Made by a program: the position numbers and the translations under genes. From assembly GCA_047638715.1 (NCBI GenBank), contig JBLIMK010000062.1, positions 1-24,934 on the forward strand: DNA of 24,934 nucleotides, given 5' to 3'. A model generated the notes under the pieces. That model made no database searches. It was given only the letters and a program-made list of their open reading frames with translations, and was not told the origin of the DNA. Positions 7,309 through 14,438 of this stretch are shown here, in pieces. Origin of the DNA: SHLQ01 sp047638715. Its GTDB lineage: Bacteria; Actinomycetota; Acidimicrobiia; Acidimicrobiales; SHLQ01. The first letter of the stretch is position 1. Every line of letters starts with the position of its first letter.

Positions 7309-8538
7309 ATGTTTGACCTCGTCGATCACCGTCTTACCGTTCCGCTGGATTACTCAAACCGCAACGGTAGGACGATAGAAATCTTTGCTCGCGAAGTTGT
7401 TCCTGACGGTGGACGGGATCTACCGATGCTTGTCTATCTCCAAGGCGGACCCGGTCAAGAGTCCCCTCGTCCATCGACGCGACCAGCGCAACCCCCGTGG
7501 CTCGCCAGAGCTTTGCAGGACTACCGGGTGCTCTTCCTCGACCAGCGAGGCACCGGATTGTCCACCCCGTTCGGACCACACACGATGGCCAACCCGCGAT
7601 TCGAGTCATCGGCTGACATCGCGGCGTACCTCACACACTTTCGGGCCGACGCAATCGTGCAAGACACCGAACGGTTCCGAGAACACCTCGGGCTCGATAC
7701 GGTCAGTCTCCTGGGGCAATCGTTCGGTGGCTTCACATCGCTGCACTACCTCACCGTTGCCTCTAGCAGCCTCGGCGAGGTGTACTTCACAGGTGGCTTG
7801 CCACCTGTCGGCCGGCACTGCGACGACGTTTACTCTGCGACGTATCGAACTCAACGAGCGAAGAATGGCGAGTTCTACGCGCGCTTTCCGGCTGCCAAGA
7901 CTCAGGTGCAGCGTGCGATCGAGCTTTGCCACACTGGGAAGATTCTTCTTCCGGGCGGCACTCCCCTCAGTTCTCGGCTGTTCCGCACAATCGGAAGCCA
8001 CTTCGGCTTCACCGGCGGGGATCAGACCCTCGCGTTTCTTCTCGAACGCGACCCTCGGTCGCCCGCATTCGGAGCCGATGTCGCCTCGCTTCTTCCCTTC
8101 AAGGGCCGGAACCCGCTGTACGCAATCATCCACGAGTCGAGCTACGGCGACGGCTGCGTGACAGCGTGGTCAGGCGACCGTGTGATGCCCTCAGACTTCG
8201 CAGACGATGAAACGCTCTTCACCTCAGAACACATTTTTCCTTGGCACTTCATCGACGACGTTGAGCTGTCGCCCTATGCCGAGGTAGCGGAGATTCTGGC
8301 GGGACAGGAGTGGCCTCGCCTGTACGACGCCGACGCACTGCGGGAGGCCAACACTCCCTGCGCAGCAGCCGTATTTACCACCGACCCGTTTGTCGATCTC
8401 GAATTCTCTCGAGAAACCGCCGCCCTTCTACCCAACCTCTCGACCTGGGAAACCGCTGACTTCGACCACAACGCCATTCGCGTGGACGGCGGTGTAATCC
8501 TCGACCGACTCTTCAACGTTGTGTACGACAAGGTCTGA
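7309..8538 (+). CDS. S33-family proline iminopeptidase-like hydrolase
   Basis: 409 residues. Alpha/beta hydrolase of peptidase family S33, whose members release N-terminal proline (or other residues) from peptides in the cytoplasm. Motifs: oxyanion-hole GGPG at 46-49, DQRGTG at 78-83, nucleophile elbow GQSFGG with Ser138, acid in DPFVD (Asp359 or Asp363) and His387 in DHNAIR. The cap domain is long, as in the 400-residue proline iminopeptidases of actinomycetes. No signal peptide. The start lacks a Shine-Dalgarno but has TAACCT 6 nt upstream, implying a leaderless mRNA. The last five codons and the stop lie inside an imperfect palindromic repeat (8520-8553). Substrate preference cannot be read from sequence. 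Confidence 0.85.
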   Translation: MFDLVDHRLTVPLDYSNRNGRTIEIFAREVVPDGGRDLPMLVYLQGGPGQESPRPSTRPAQPPWLARALQDYRVLFLDQRGTGLSTPFGPHTMANPRFESSADIAAYLTHFRADAIVQDTERFREHLGLDTVSLLGQSFGGFTSLHYLTVASSSLGEVYFTGGLPPVGRHCDDVYSATYRTQRAKNGEFYARFPAAKTQVQRAIELCHTGKILLPGGTPLSSRLFRTIGSHFGFTGGDQTLAFLLERDPRSPAFGADVASLLPFKGRNPLYAIIHESSYGDGCVTAWSGDRVMPSDFADDETLFTSEHIFPWHFIDDVELSPYAEVAEILAGQEWPRLYDADALREANTPCAAAVFTTDPFVDLEFSRETAALLPNLSTWETADFDHNAIRVDGGVILDRLFNVVYDKV

Positions 8539-8553
8539 CCCCTGTCCTACACA
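8520..8553. repeat. Imperfect palindromic element, copy 1
   Basis: 34-bp inverted repeat with arms TGTGTA/TACACA, then GACA/TGTC, then GG/CC, around the centre GGTCTGACCCC. It overlaps the last codons and stop of the preceding gene. A second copy occurs at 12449-12481. It resembles REP-type intergenic elements; it may also act as a terminator-like stem for the upstream gene. Confidence 0.55.
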
Positions 8554-8617
8554 TATTCAGCGACTGACGAGGCTTGATATATCGTGGCCGGACGGTCGGT
8601 CCGTGCAATCATCGGTG

Positions 8618-9514
8618 ATGGACAACGTGCCTTGGCAACATCTTTCCGATGCGGAACGGGAGCGCGAATATTCCCCCAGCTCGTGTGTCGGAGGAGACCT
8701 CGCCCCGTTCCTCGATGCCTATGCGACGCAAAGCCGGGTCGCTCGAGAGCTGTGTGCGTCAGCGGGCAGTCCAGTTCTCGAAATTCGCTATGGCCCCGCC
8801 GACTCTCAGACGATCGATCTCGTCGTGCCACCGGGCGAAGATGGCCCCTGGCCGCTCGTCGTCTTTATCCATGGTGGCTATTGGCAGGAGCTCTCGAAGC
8901 AGGAGTCCTTCTTCCCGGCCGCCGACTGCCTCGCACACAACGTTGCTTACGCCGCGATCGACTACACACTCGCTCCGAGCGCCTCCATCGACGACATCGT
9001 CAGCGAGAGCCATCTCGCCATTGGCGCGCTACGAACTTTGGATCAGTCTCATCGCATCGATGTTGGTCGAATAGTGGTCTGCGGAAGCTCGGCGGGCGCT
9101 CACCTTGCGGCAATGGTTGGCCTCGGTTCGCCCGACGGATTTCGTCCGGCTGGTGTTGGCCTCGTATCGGGCATCTTCGAGATGGAACCACTTCTTGGAA
9201 CATCGATAAACAACGCTGTGCGACTCGACGATGCCTCGGCCCATCGGAACAGCCCAATGCGCGCACCGCTCGATAGCTTTCCGCCGACGCTGATCGCGTA
9301 CGGCGACAACGAGACCAGCGAGTTCAAACGCCAGAGTGATGATTTTGCGCTCGGTCTCTCGTCGGCAGGCGTTTCCGTGGAGAAGTACGAGGTTCTGGGC
9401 CGAAATCACTTCGACGTCATCCTGGAGCTGTGCGACGAGGACTCTACGCTTGGCGAGGCTCTCTATCGGCTAATTTCCCTTTCAGATCCAACCTCTGGAA
9501 GGCCCATCTCTTGA
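8618..9514 (+). CDS. Kynurenine formamidase-like alpha/beta hydrolase
   Basis: 298 residues. Matches the arylformamidase branch of alpha/beta hydrolases, which cleave N-formylkynurenine to kynurenine and formate. Motifs: oxyanion-hole HGGYW at 85-89, nucleophile elbow GSSAGAH with Ser158, Asp230 in YGDNE and His264 in GRNHFD, giving a complete catalytic triad. HGGYW and the G-x-S-A-G-x-H-L pattern are typical of kynurenine formamidases, and the next gene is a tryptophan 2,3-dioxygenase relative, which strengthens the call. I chose ATG 8618; the reading from 8519 would overlap the preceding gene and repeat. No clear Shine-Dalgarno; an AT-rich TATATC at 8578-8583 could be a -10. Generic esterase activity is the alternative. 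Confidence 0.78.
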   Translation: MDNVPWQHLSDAEREREYSPSSCVGGDLAPFLDAYATQSRVARELCASAGSPVLEIRYGPADSQTIDLVVPPGEDGPWPLVVFIHGGYWQELSKQESFFPAADCLAHNVAYAAIDYTLAPSASIDDIVSESHLAIGALRTLDQSHRIDVGRIVVCGSSAGAHLAAMVGLGSPDGFRPAGVGLVSGIFEMEPLLGTSINNAVRLDDASAHRNSPMRAPLDSFPPTLIAYGDNETSEFKRQSDDFALGLSSAGVSVEKYEVLGRNHFDVILELCDEDSTLGEALYRLISLSDPTSGRPIS

Positions 9515-9524
9515 AGGATTGTGC

Positions 9525-10457
9525 ATGCCTAGCTATCGCGCTCACCGGCCAGAAATAGTCGACCCCAGTGGTGTAGACGGTTCTCCCTACCCCCGTCCCA
9601 TGCCGATTACGACCGACGAGTCCCGTGAGGCAACGGCGTCGGAGACCGGCGGGAAACCAATGGTCGATTTCGAAGGCACCTCCAACCCGTACATCGACTA
9701 TCAAAGCATCGATCTGTTGCTGTCTCTCCAGCATCCGCGGAGCGAGGGATACGACGAGATGTGCTTCTTCGTGATGGGACAGGTGAAGGAGCTCCTGTTT
9801 CGGGGGTTACATCACGAGATCGTCAATGCACAGATTCAGATCGATGCCGACGAGGTGGGGAATGGGCGTGAGATTCTCGAGCGCGCCGTCATCTTCATCG
9901 ACTACATCACGGATTCGTGGAACGTGTTGTCAACGATCTCGCCAGCAGGGTTCAACCAATTTCGCGACACGCTTGGCACCGCATCGGGCCAGCTGTCGTT
10001 CATGTACCGCCACGTGGAGTTCGCGCTCGGCAACAAGAACCGCGTTCTCGCCGATGCTCATCGGAACGTCCCACACGTTTGGCCAGCGATGAAGACCGCC
10101 CTGGAGTCACCCAGCTTGTACGACAGCGTGATCGCGCTTCTCGCACGTCGCGGCTTCGAGATCGACGACGACGCCCTCGACCGAGATTGGTCAGATACCT
10201 ACGAGCCCAACGCGTCCGTCGAGGCAGCCTGGCGACAGGTCTACGCGAACCCCGTCAACCAGAACGACCTCTACGTTCTCGGCGAACAACTCACCGCGCT
10301 CGACCAACAATTCTCCGTGTATCGGTGGCGACACTTCGTATCTGTGGAACGCATCATTGGTTACAAACCGGGTACGGGAGGGTCGTCAGGTGTCGCGTGG
10401 CTCGAAGCGGTCACCCGCCATCGATTTTTTCCCGAGTTGTGGGCGAGCCGAACGTGA
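9525..10457 (+). CDS. Tryptophan 2,3-dioxygenase family protein, distal His replaced
   Basis: 310 residues of the heme-dependent TDO fold, whose classical members open the indole ring of tryptophan to N-formylkynurenine. Conserved: YDEMCFF near 76-82, FRDTLGTASG at 146-155 with the substrate-carboxylate Arg147, YRHVEFALGNKN (161-172), proximal heme ligand His270 in YRWRHF, and GTGGSSG (283-289) with Thr284. Departures: the distal HQxxELW motif reads GQVKELL, so the distal histidine is Gly85 and the Trp is Leu91, and the usual Tyr four residues before Arg147 is Phe143 (as in animal TDO). The ATG at 9525 has AAGGA 6 nt upstream. Ten bases separate it from the formamidase-like gene, so the two form an operon. 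It is probably a dioxygenase of tryptophan or a relative; another indole or aromatic substrate is possible. Confidence 0.85.
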   Translation: MPSYRAHRPEIVDPSGVDGSPYPRPMPITTDESREATASETGGKPMVDFEGTSNPYIDYQSIDLLLSLQHPRSEGYDEMCFFVMGQVKELLFRGLHHEIVNAQIQIDADEVGNGREILERAVIFIDYITDSWNVLSTISPAGFNQFRDTLGTASGQLSFMYRHVEFALGNKNRVLADAHRNVPHVWPAMKTALESPSLYDSVIALLARRGFEIDDDALDRDWSDTYEPNASVEAAWRQVYANPVNQNDLYVLGEQLTALDQQFSVYRWRHFVSVERIIGYKPGTGGSSGVAWLEAVTRHRFFPELWASRT

Positions 10458-10471
10458 TCCGAAGTCGCCGC

Positions 10472-10477
10472 TAGGTT
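10472..10477 (+). promoter_or_regulatory. Candidate -10 box, leaderless start of the 10484 gene
   Basis: TAGGTT (TAnnnT) ends exactly 6 nt before the ATG at 10484, inside the 26-bp gap after the dioxygenase gene. No Shine-Dalgarno is present. This suggests an internal leaderless promoter within the cluster. Confidence 0.45.
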
Positions 10478-10483
10478 TGCCGA

Positions 10484-11209
10484 ATGGAAAAAGCTGACTA
10501 CCTCGACGTGCTGGAAGCGGAGAGCGACGCGTTTCTCGCCGCCGTCGCGTCCATACCCCCCAATGCGCTGGTCACTAGTTGTGGCGACTGGACCATCGCC
10601 GACCTGACCGTTCACCAAACTGAAATGTGGGGATTCGCCACAGCCAACGCGCTCGGGGGCGGCGAACTGACCAGAGCTGCCACGAAGAAACCAGATGACG
10701 ACAGCAAATTGTTTGACTGGTCCGCAAGCGTGCGGTCCACCATGCTTGAGGTTTTGTTGGACGCCGATCCATCAGCGCCCGCGTACACGTTCGCAGCGAA
10801 AGATCAGACGGCCGGATTCTGGCAGCGTCGCATGGTCGCCGAAACAGTGGTCCATCGATGGGACGCGCAAAGCGCCAACGACAATGCACAACCGATCGAC
10901 CCAGAAGTCGCCGCCGACGGCATCGACGAGTACACCCAAGTCGGCTTGCAATACTCCTCCAGTCGAAAGAATCGGATCTACCCCTCCAGCTCGCTCCACC
11001 TCCACTGCACTGACACCGAAGGTGAATGGATGCTCACGGGAGATGACGGCCCCTCTGTCACCGTCACTCGGGAACACGGGAAGGGCGACGCCGCCGTTCG
11101 CGGCGACGCAAGCACGTTGCTGTTGTGGATTTGGGGCCGAGACGCTGGCAACGTCGAAATCTTCGGCAATGCCGATATCGCCACAACCTGGAGGATGCTC
11201 GCTCCATGA
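10484..11209 (+). CDS. Mycothiol-dependent maleylpyruvate isomerase-like protein
   Basis: 241 residues. N-terminal DinB/MDMPI four-helix-bundle domain (about 1-130), then a C-terminal domain as in many actinobacterial members. The metal-binding triad is visible: His44 in DLTVHQTEMW, Glu120 and His124 in RRMVAETVVHRWD; CGDWTIADL (33-41) is the usual helix-start motif. Characterised relatives use mycothiol to isomerise maleylpyruvate, while most paralogues have unknown roles in thiol chemistry or detoxification. It lies between the dioxygenase and a class V PLP enzyme and overlaps the latter by 4 nt (ATGA), which ties it to this cluster; its substrate is not deducible. No Shine-Dalgarno; a TAGGTT box 6 nt upstream suggests a leaderless mRNA. 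Confidence 0.72.
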   Translation: MEKADYLDVLEAESDAFLAAVASIPPNALVTSCGDWTIADLTVHQTEMWGFATANALGGGELTRAATKKPDDDSKLFDWSASVRSTMLEVLLDADPSAPAYTFAAKDQTAGFWQRRMVAETVVHRWDAQSANDNAQPIDPEVAADGIDEYTQVGLQYSSSRKNRIYPSSSLHLHCTDTEGEWMLTGDDGPSVTVTREHGKGDAAVRGDASTLLLWIWGRDAGNVEIFGNADIATTWRMLAP

Positions 11210-12438
11210 GCCAGCCAACATTGAATCTCGACTTCGTCCGATCGCAATTCCCCGCGTTCGACGAACCATCGCTCGACGGCTGGGCGTTCTTTGAGAATGC
11301 CGGTGGCTCCTACGCGAGCCGTCAAACAATCGACCGTCTAAACAACTACTACAAGCGCACCAAGGTGCAACCGTACGGGCCGTACCCAGCGGCGGCGGCG
11401 GCGGGCCAGCACATGGACGATGCCCATATCCGTCTGGCTGGGATCATGAACGTGGGTGTCGACGAGGTCCACATTGGACCGTCCACGTCACAGAACACCT
11501 ATGTGTTAGCTCACGCGTTTCGTGCTGGTTGGGAAGAAGGCGATGAAATCATCGTCACCAACCAGGACCATGAGGCGAACAGCGGTGTGTGGCGACGGCT
11601 CGCCAACGTTGGAATCGTCGTCAAGGAATGGCAGGTCGATAGCGAGACCGGCATGCTCGATCTCGCCGACCTCGAGGCGCTCATCAGCGATCGTACGAGG
11701 CTCGCTGCTTTCGCTCATTGCTCGAACATCGTCGCCCACATCAACCCCGTGGCCGAGATTTGCGCGATCTTGCGAGCGTCCGGTGTTGTGAGCGTCGTCG
11801 ACGGTGTCTCTGCAGCTCCCCATGGTCTTCCCGACATCGCAGCCCTCGGTGCGGACATCTATCTCTTCTCTGCGTACAAGACCTGGGGACCGCACCAGGG
11901 CGTCATGACGGTACGCCGTTCGGTGTGCGATTCGCTCGCCAACCAAAGCCATTGGTTCAACGAGAACGAAATCACGAAACGGCTCATCCCTGCGGGCCCT
12001 GACCATGCGCAGGTGGCTGCGATGAACGGCGTCGTCGACTACATCGATGCGATCCACGAGGCACATTTTGATGATGGAGCGGGTCCCGACGAACGGGGTC
12101 GTCGAGTTCATGAGCTGATGCGGGCCCAGGAGATCGAACTTCTCACCCCGCTCCTCAGTTTCCTCGGTGAACGAAGCGACATCCGAATTCTCGGTCCTGC
12201 TGATCCATCGATTCGGGTGCCGACAGTTGCTCTTGTGCCTTCGAAGAACCCGCACGAGATCGCCAAGGCTCTCGTCGATCACAAGATCATGGCGGACGCC
12301 GGCGATTTCTACGGCGGCCGGGTGATCGAGGCCATGGGTGTCGCTGCCGACCCCGGCGTCTTGCGCGTCAGCTTCGTTCACTACACCTCGCCCGCCGAAA
12401 TCGATCAGCTGATCAACGCCCTCGACGCCACCCTCTAA
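11206..12438 (+). CDS. Class V PLP-dependent enzyme (cysteine desulfurase-like)
   Basis: 410 residues, fold type I. Conserved: FFENAGGS (29-36), His122 in DHEAN that stacks on PLP, Asp199 in VVDGVSAAPHG that pairs with the pyridine nitrogen, and Schiff-base Lys225 in FSAYKTWGPHQG. The pattern matches the VC1184-type cysteine-desulfurase-like subfamily better than classical kynureninase. I see no flexible loop with a catalytic Cys of the IscS/SufS type, so sulfur transfer is doubtful. Given its neighbours, it could act as a kynureninase-type or aminotransferase step on a tryptophan-derived product; this is inference. The start overlaps the preceding stop (ATGA), with GGAGG 11 nt upstream; the longer reading from 11125 lies within the preceding gene. 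Last gene of the cluster. Confidence 0.78.
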   Translation: MSQPTLNLDFVRSQFPAFDEPSLDGWAFFENAGGSYASRQTIDRLNNYYKRTKVQPYGPYPAAAAAGQHMDDAHIRLAGIMNVGVDEVHIGPSTSQNTYVLAHAFRAGWEEGDEIIVTNQDHEANSGVWRRLANVGIVVKEWQVDSETGMLDLADLEALISDRTRLAAFAHCSNIVAHINPVAEICAILRASGVVSVVDGVSAAPHGLPDIAALGADIYLFSAYKTWGPHQGVMTVRRSVCDSLANQSHWFNENEITKRLIPAGPDHAQVAAMNGVVDYIDAIHEAHFDDGAGPDERGRRVHELMRAQEIELLTPLLSFLGERSDIRILGPADPSIRVPTVALVPSKNPHEIAKALVDHKIMADAGDFYGGRVIEAMGVAADPGVLRVSFVHYTSPAEIDQLINALDATL

Positions 12439-12440
12439 CG

Positions 12441-12485
12441 ACACAAGTTGTGTAACTCAGGGTCTGACCCCGGATCACACAACTT
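12441..12485. repeat. Imperfect palindromic element, copy 2, at the cluster end
   Basis: Directly after the class V gene. A 9-bp perfect outer stem, aagttgtgt (12445-12453) with acacaactt (12477-12485), encloses gggtctgacccc (12460-12471). A competing small palindrome, acacaa-g-ttgtgt (12441-12453), shares the left arm. It has the TGTGTA, CA and GGTCTGACCCC blocks of the copy at 8520-8553 in the same order and spacing. It may serve as a transcription stop for the cluster, but no T-run follows. Confidence 0.55.
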
Positions 12486-12497
12486 TGCGCGCGGGGG

Positions 12498-12503
12498 TAG
12501 CCT
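12498..12503 (+). promoter_or_regulatory. Candidate -10 box, leaderless start of the lipoprotein gene
   Basis: TAGCCT (TAnnnT) ends 6 nt before the second of two adjacent ATGs (12510), the same geometry as at 7309 and 10484. This favours the second ATG as the true start. Confidence 0.45.
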
Positions 12504-12506
12504 CCG

Positions 12507-13742
12507 ATGATGACTCGCACCGCCCTCGCAATCTTCCTCGTCCTGGCGCTCGGCGCAGGTGCGTGTTCGGCCGACGGCTCGGATGCGAACACGGTCGACG
12601 TCTCGCCGGTCGCGACAGATCCGTCGACCACGACGCCGGCCGAGCCCACAGACACCACAGCTGCGCCGACGACCACAACCGCGCCTCCTACAACGTTGCT
12701 TCCGACCCTCGAACTGATTGGCTTGGGCGAGCACGACGTGGGTGTCACGACGATCATCGTCGGAGAAACTACCGAGCGCCCGCTCACCGTCGACGTCTGG
12801 TTCCCAATCGGGAGCGCTGGCGAGCTGCCAGACCACGAATACACGTTCTTTCCCGGCATCTTTTACCGATCGCCCAACGCGCTCACCGCGACGTTCGACG
12901 ACCTCTCAACCGCTGGTCCATTCCCGCTCATCGTGTATTCACACGGAACCGGTGGTCAGCGTTTCATCCATTCGAACTACGTCGAGACGTTGGCCAGCCA
13001 CGGATATGTCGTCGTGTCGGCCGATCACATGGGAGACACCCTCGTCGAATCGCTGACCGGCGCGGCCGGCGACATCATCAGCTCGATTCGGGCACGTCCA
13101 GACGATATTCGCAACGTGTTAGACGCCGTGCTGGGAACGCTTGACGAGACAGAGGCCAGCCGCGCTTTGGAGACTGCGATCTCGAACGAGCCGGTGGTAA
13201 TGACCGGTCATTCGCTCGGTGGTTTCACCTCCTACGCTGTCGTCGGCGGGATCGAAACCGATGCGTTCACGGTCGAGTCCGATGACCGAATCGGCGCGGT
13301 AATCACGCTCGCTCCCTTCGCAACTTTGGACGTTCTCCCAGACGAAACTCTCGCCAATATCAACGTGCCGCAGCTGATCATCGTCGGTTCCGACGACAAG
13401 ACCACGCCGATCGACCCCAATGTTGAACGTCCGTGGGCCCTTTCACCTGGCTCTCCTGCCTACCGCGTCGAACTCGCCGCCGGCGAGCACCTGACCTTCA
13501 CCGACATGTGCGACTACGTGACGTTCTTGCCCGAACTTGGCACTGTTCCAGATTTCATCGTGAGCGAGCTCGACACTCGTTCCGCACTGGGTTGCTCACC
13601 CGACGACATGGCGATCGAGCGGGCGCAAGATCTCACGAACACCTTCGCAGTGCGGTTCCTCGACGCGTTCTACGACGACGAACCCTTCATCGACCCGGGC
13701 ACCGAAATCTTGCCCGACGACATCGTCTTCGACGCTCGGTAA
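12507..13742 (+). CDS. Exported PAF-acetylhydrolase/dienelactone hydrolase-like lipoprotein
   Basis: 411 residues. A short N-terminal hydrophobic segment ends in LGAGAC (15-20), a plausible lipobox with Cys20 as the lipidated residue (Ala at -3 is slightly unusual). A Thr/Pro-rich linker (about 38-66) follows, then an alpha/beta hydrolase domain: YSHGTGG (144-150) oxyanion region, GHSLGG with Ser236, GSDD (Asp296/297) and His328 in GEHLTF. The layout resembles platelet-activating-factor acetylhydrolase and dienelactone hydrolase relatives, so hydrolysis of a short-chain ester or lipid outside the membrane is likely; the substrate is unknown. Either ATG 12507 or 12510 could be used, and the -10 spacing favours 12510. 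It converges with pgl, leaving a 3-bp gap. Confidence 0.75.
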   Translation: MMTRTALAIFLVLALGAGACSADGSDANTVDVSPVATDPSTTTPAEPTDTTAAPTTTTAPPTTLLPTLELIGLGEHDVGVTTIIVGETTERPLTVDVWFPIGSAGELPDHEYTFFPGIFYRSPNALTATFDDLSTAGPFPLIVYSHGTGGQRFIHSNYVETLASHGYVVVSADHMGDTLVESLTGAAGDIISSIRARPDDIRNVLDAVLGTLDETEASRALETAISNEPVVMTGHSLGGFTSYAVVGGIETDAFTVESDDRIGAVITLAPFATLDVLPDETLANINVPQLIIVGSDDKTTPIDPNVERPWALSPGSPAYRVELAAGEHLTFTDMCDYVTFLPELGTVPDFIVSELDTRSALGCSPDDMAIERAQDLTNTFAVRFLDAFYDDEPFIDPGTEILPDDIVFDAR

Positions 13743-13745
13743 CGA

Positions 13746-14438
13746 CTAGCCGTGTGCAGCGGCGTCGAGCAGGACCGTGGCGCGAGCCTGGGTCGGTAGC
13801 GTCGCTGGGATCGAGGCATCGTTGTCGAGAAAGAGCCGCACGGCCTCTCGTTTCGACTCGCCACCGACCACCCACAAAAGCTCCTTGGCACGGTCGAGCA
13901 CCGGCCATGTAAGCGACATCCGACGACGACCCTGATACTCACCGCTCATCGCGACGTCGCGGTCGTCGACATCGAGGATTGGGTCACCGGGTATCAGCGA
14001 CGCCGTGTGGCCGTCAGATCCCATCCCGAGCTGGATCAGGTCGAGAACGATCGGTGAACCTGATCGCCGGTCGAGCTCTTCGGAGTACGTCTGCGCGGCG
14101 CTGTCGAGATCATCGGTCACCGGCATCAACCAGATTCCGGCGGGGCTGTTGTGCTGATAAAAATTTTCGGTCAGCAGTGCCTGATCGAGCATTGACGCGT
14201 TGCGGTCGGGATCGCCGTCGGGCGCGACCCGCTCGTCGACCTGAAAGAGATGCGTGCGGCCCCAGTCGAGATCACGGCGCTCACTCAACAACTCGAGCAT
14301 CCGACGGGGCGTCGATCCGCCCGACACTGCCCACGCGAACGCGCCGCGTTCGTCGATCGCCCGAGCCGATGCTGCAACTACAACCTCGGCGGCACGCTCG
14401 GCTAGCGCCTCGGCATCTGCAACAACCTCGACGTTCAT
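13746..14438 (-). CDS. pgl: 6-phosphogluconolactonase
   Basis: 230 residues of the DevB/Pgl type. It hydrolyses 6-phosphogluconolactone to 6-phosphogluconate, the second oxidative pentose phosphate step. Motifs: VSGGSTP (38-44) for phosphate binding, FQVDER (65-70), and LGMGSDGHTASL (137-148) with the catalytic His144. The ATG at 14438 overlaps the zwf stop (ATGA), so the two are translationally coupled. It is the last gene of the gnd-zwf-pgl operon. No terminator hairpin is obvious before the convergent neighbour, so the two transcripts probably overlap at their 3' ends. Confidence 0.95.
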   Translation of the reverse strand: MNVEVVADAEALAERAAEVVVAASARAIDERGAFAWAVSGGSTPRRMLELLSERRDLDWGRTHLFQVDERVAPDGDPDRNASMLDQALLTENFYQHNSPAGIWLMPVTDDLDSAAQTYSEELDRRSGSPIVLDLIQLGMGSDGHTASLIPGDPILDVDDRDVAMSGEYQGRRRMSLTWPVLDRAKELLWVVGGESKREAVRLFLDNDASIPATLPTQARATVLLDAAAHG

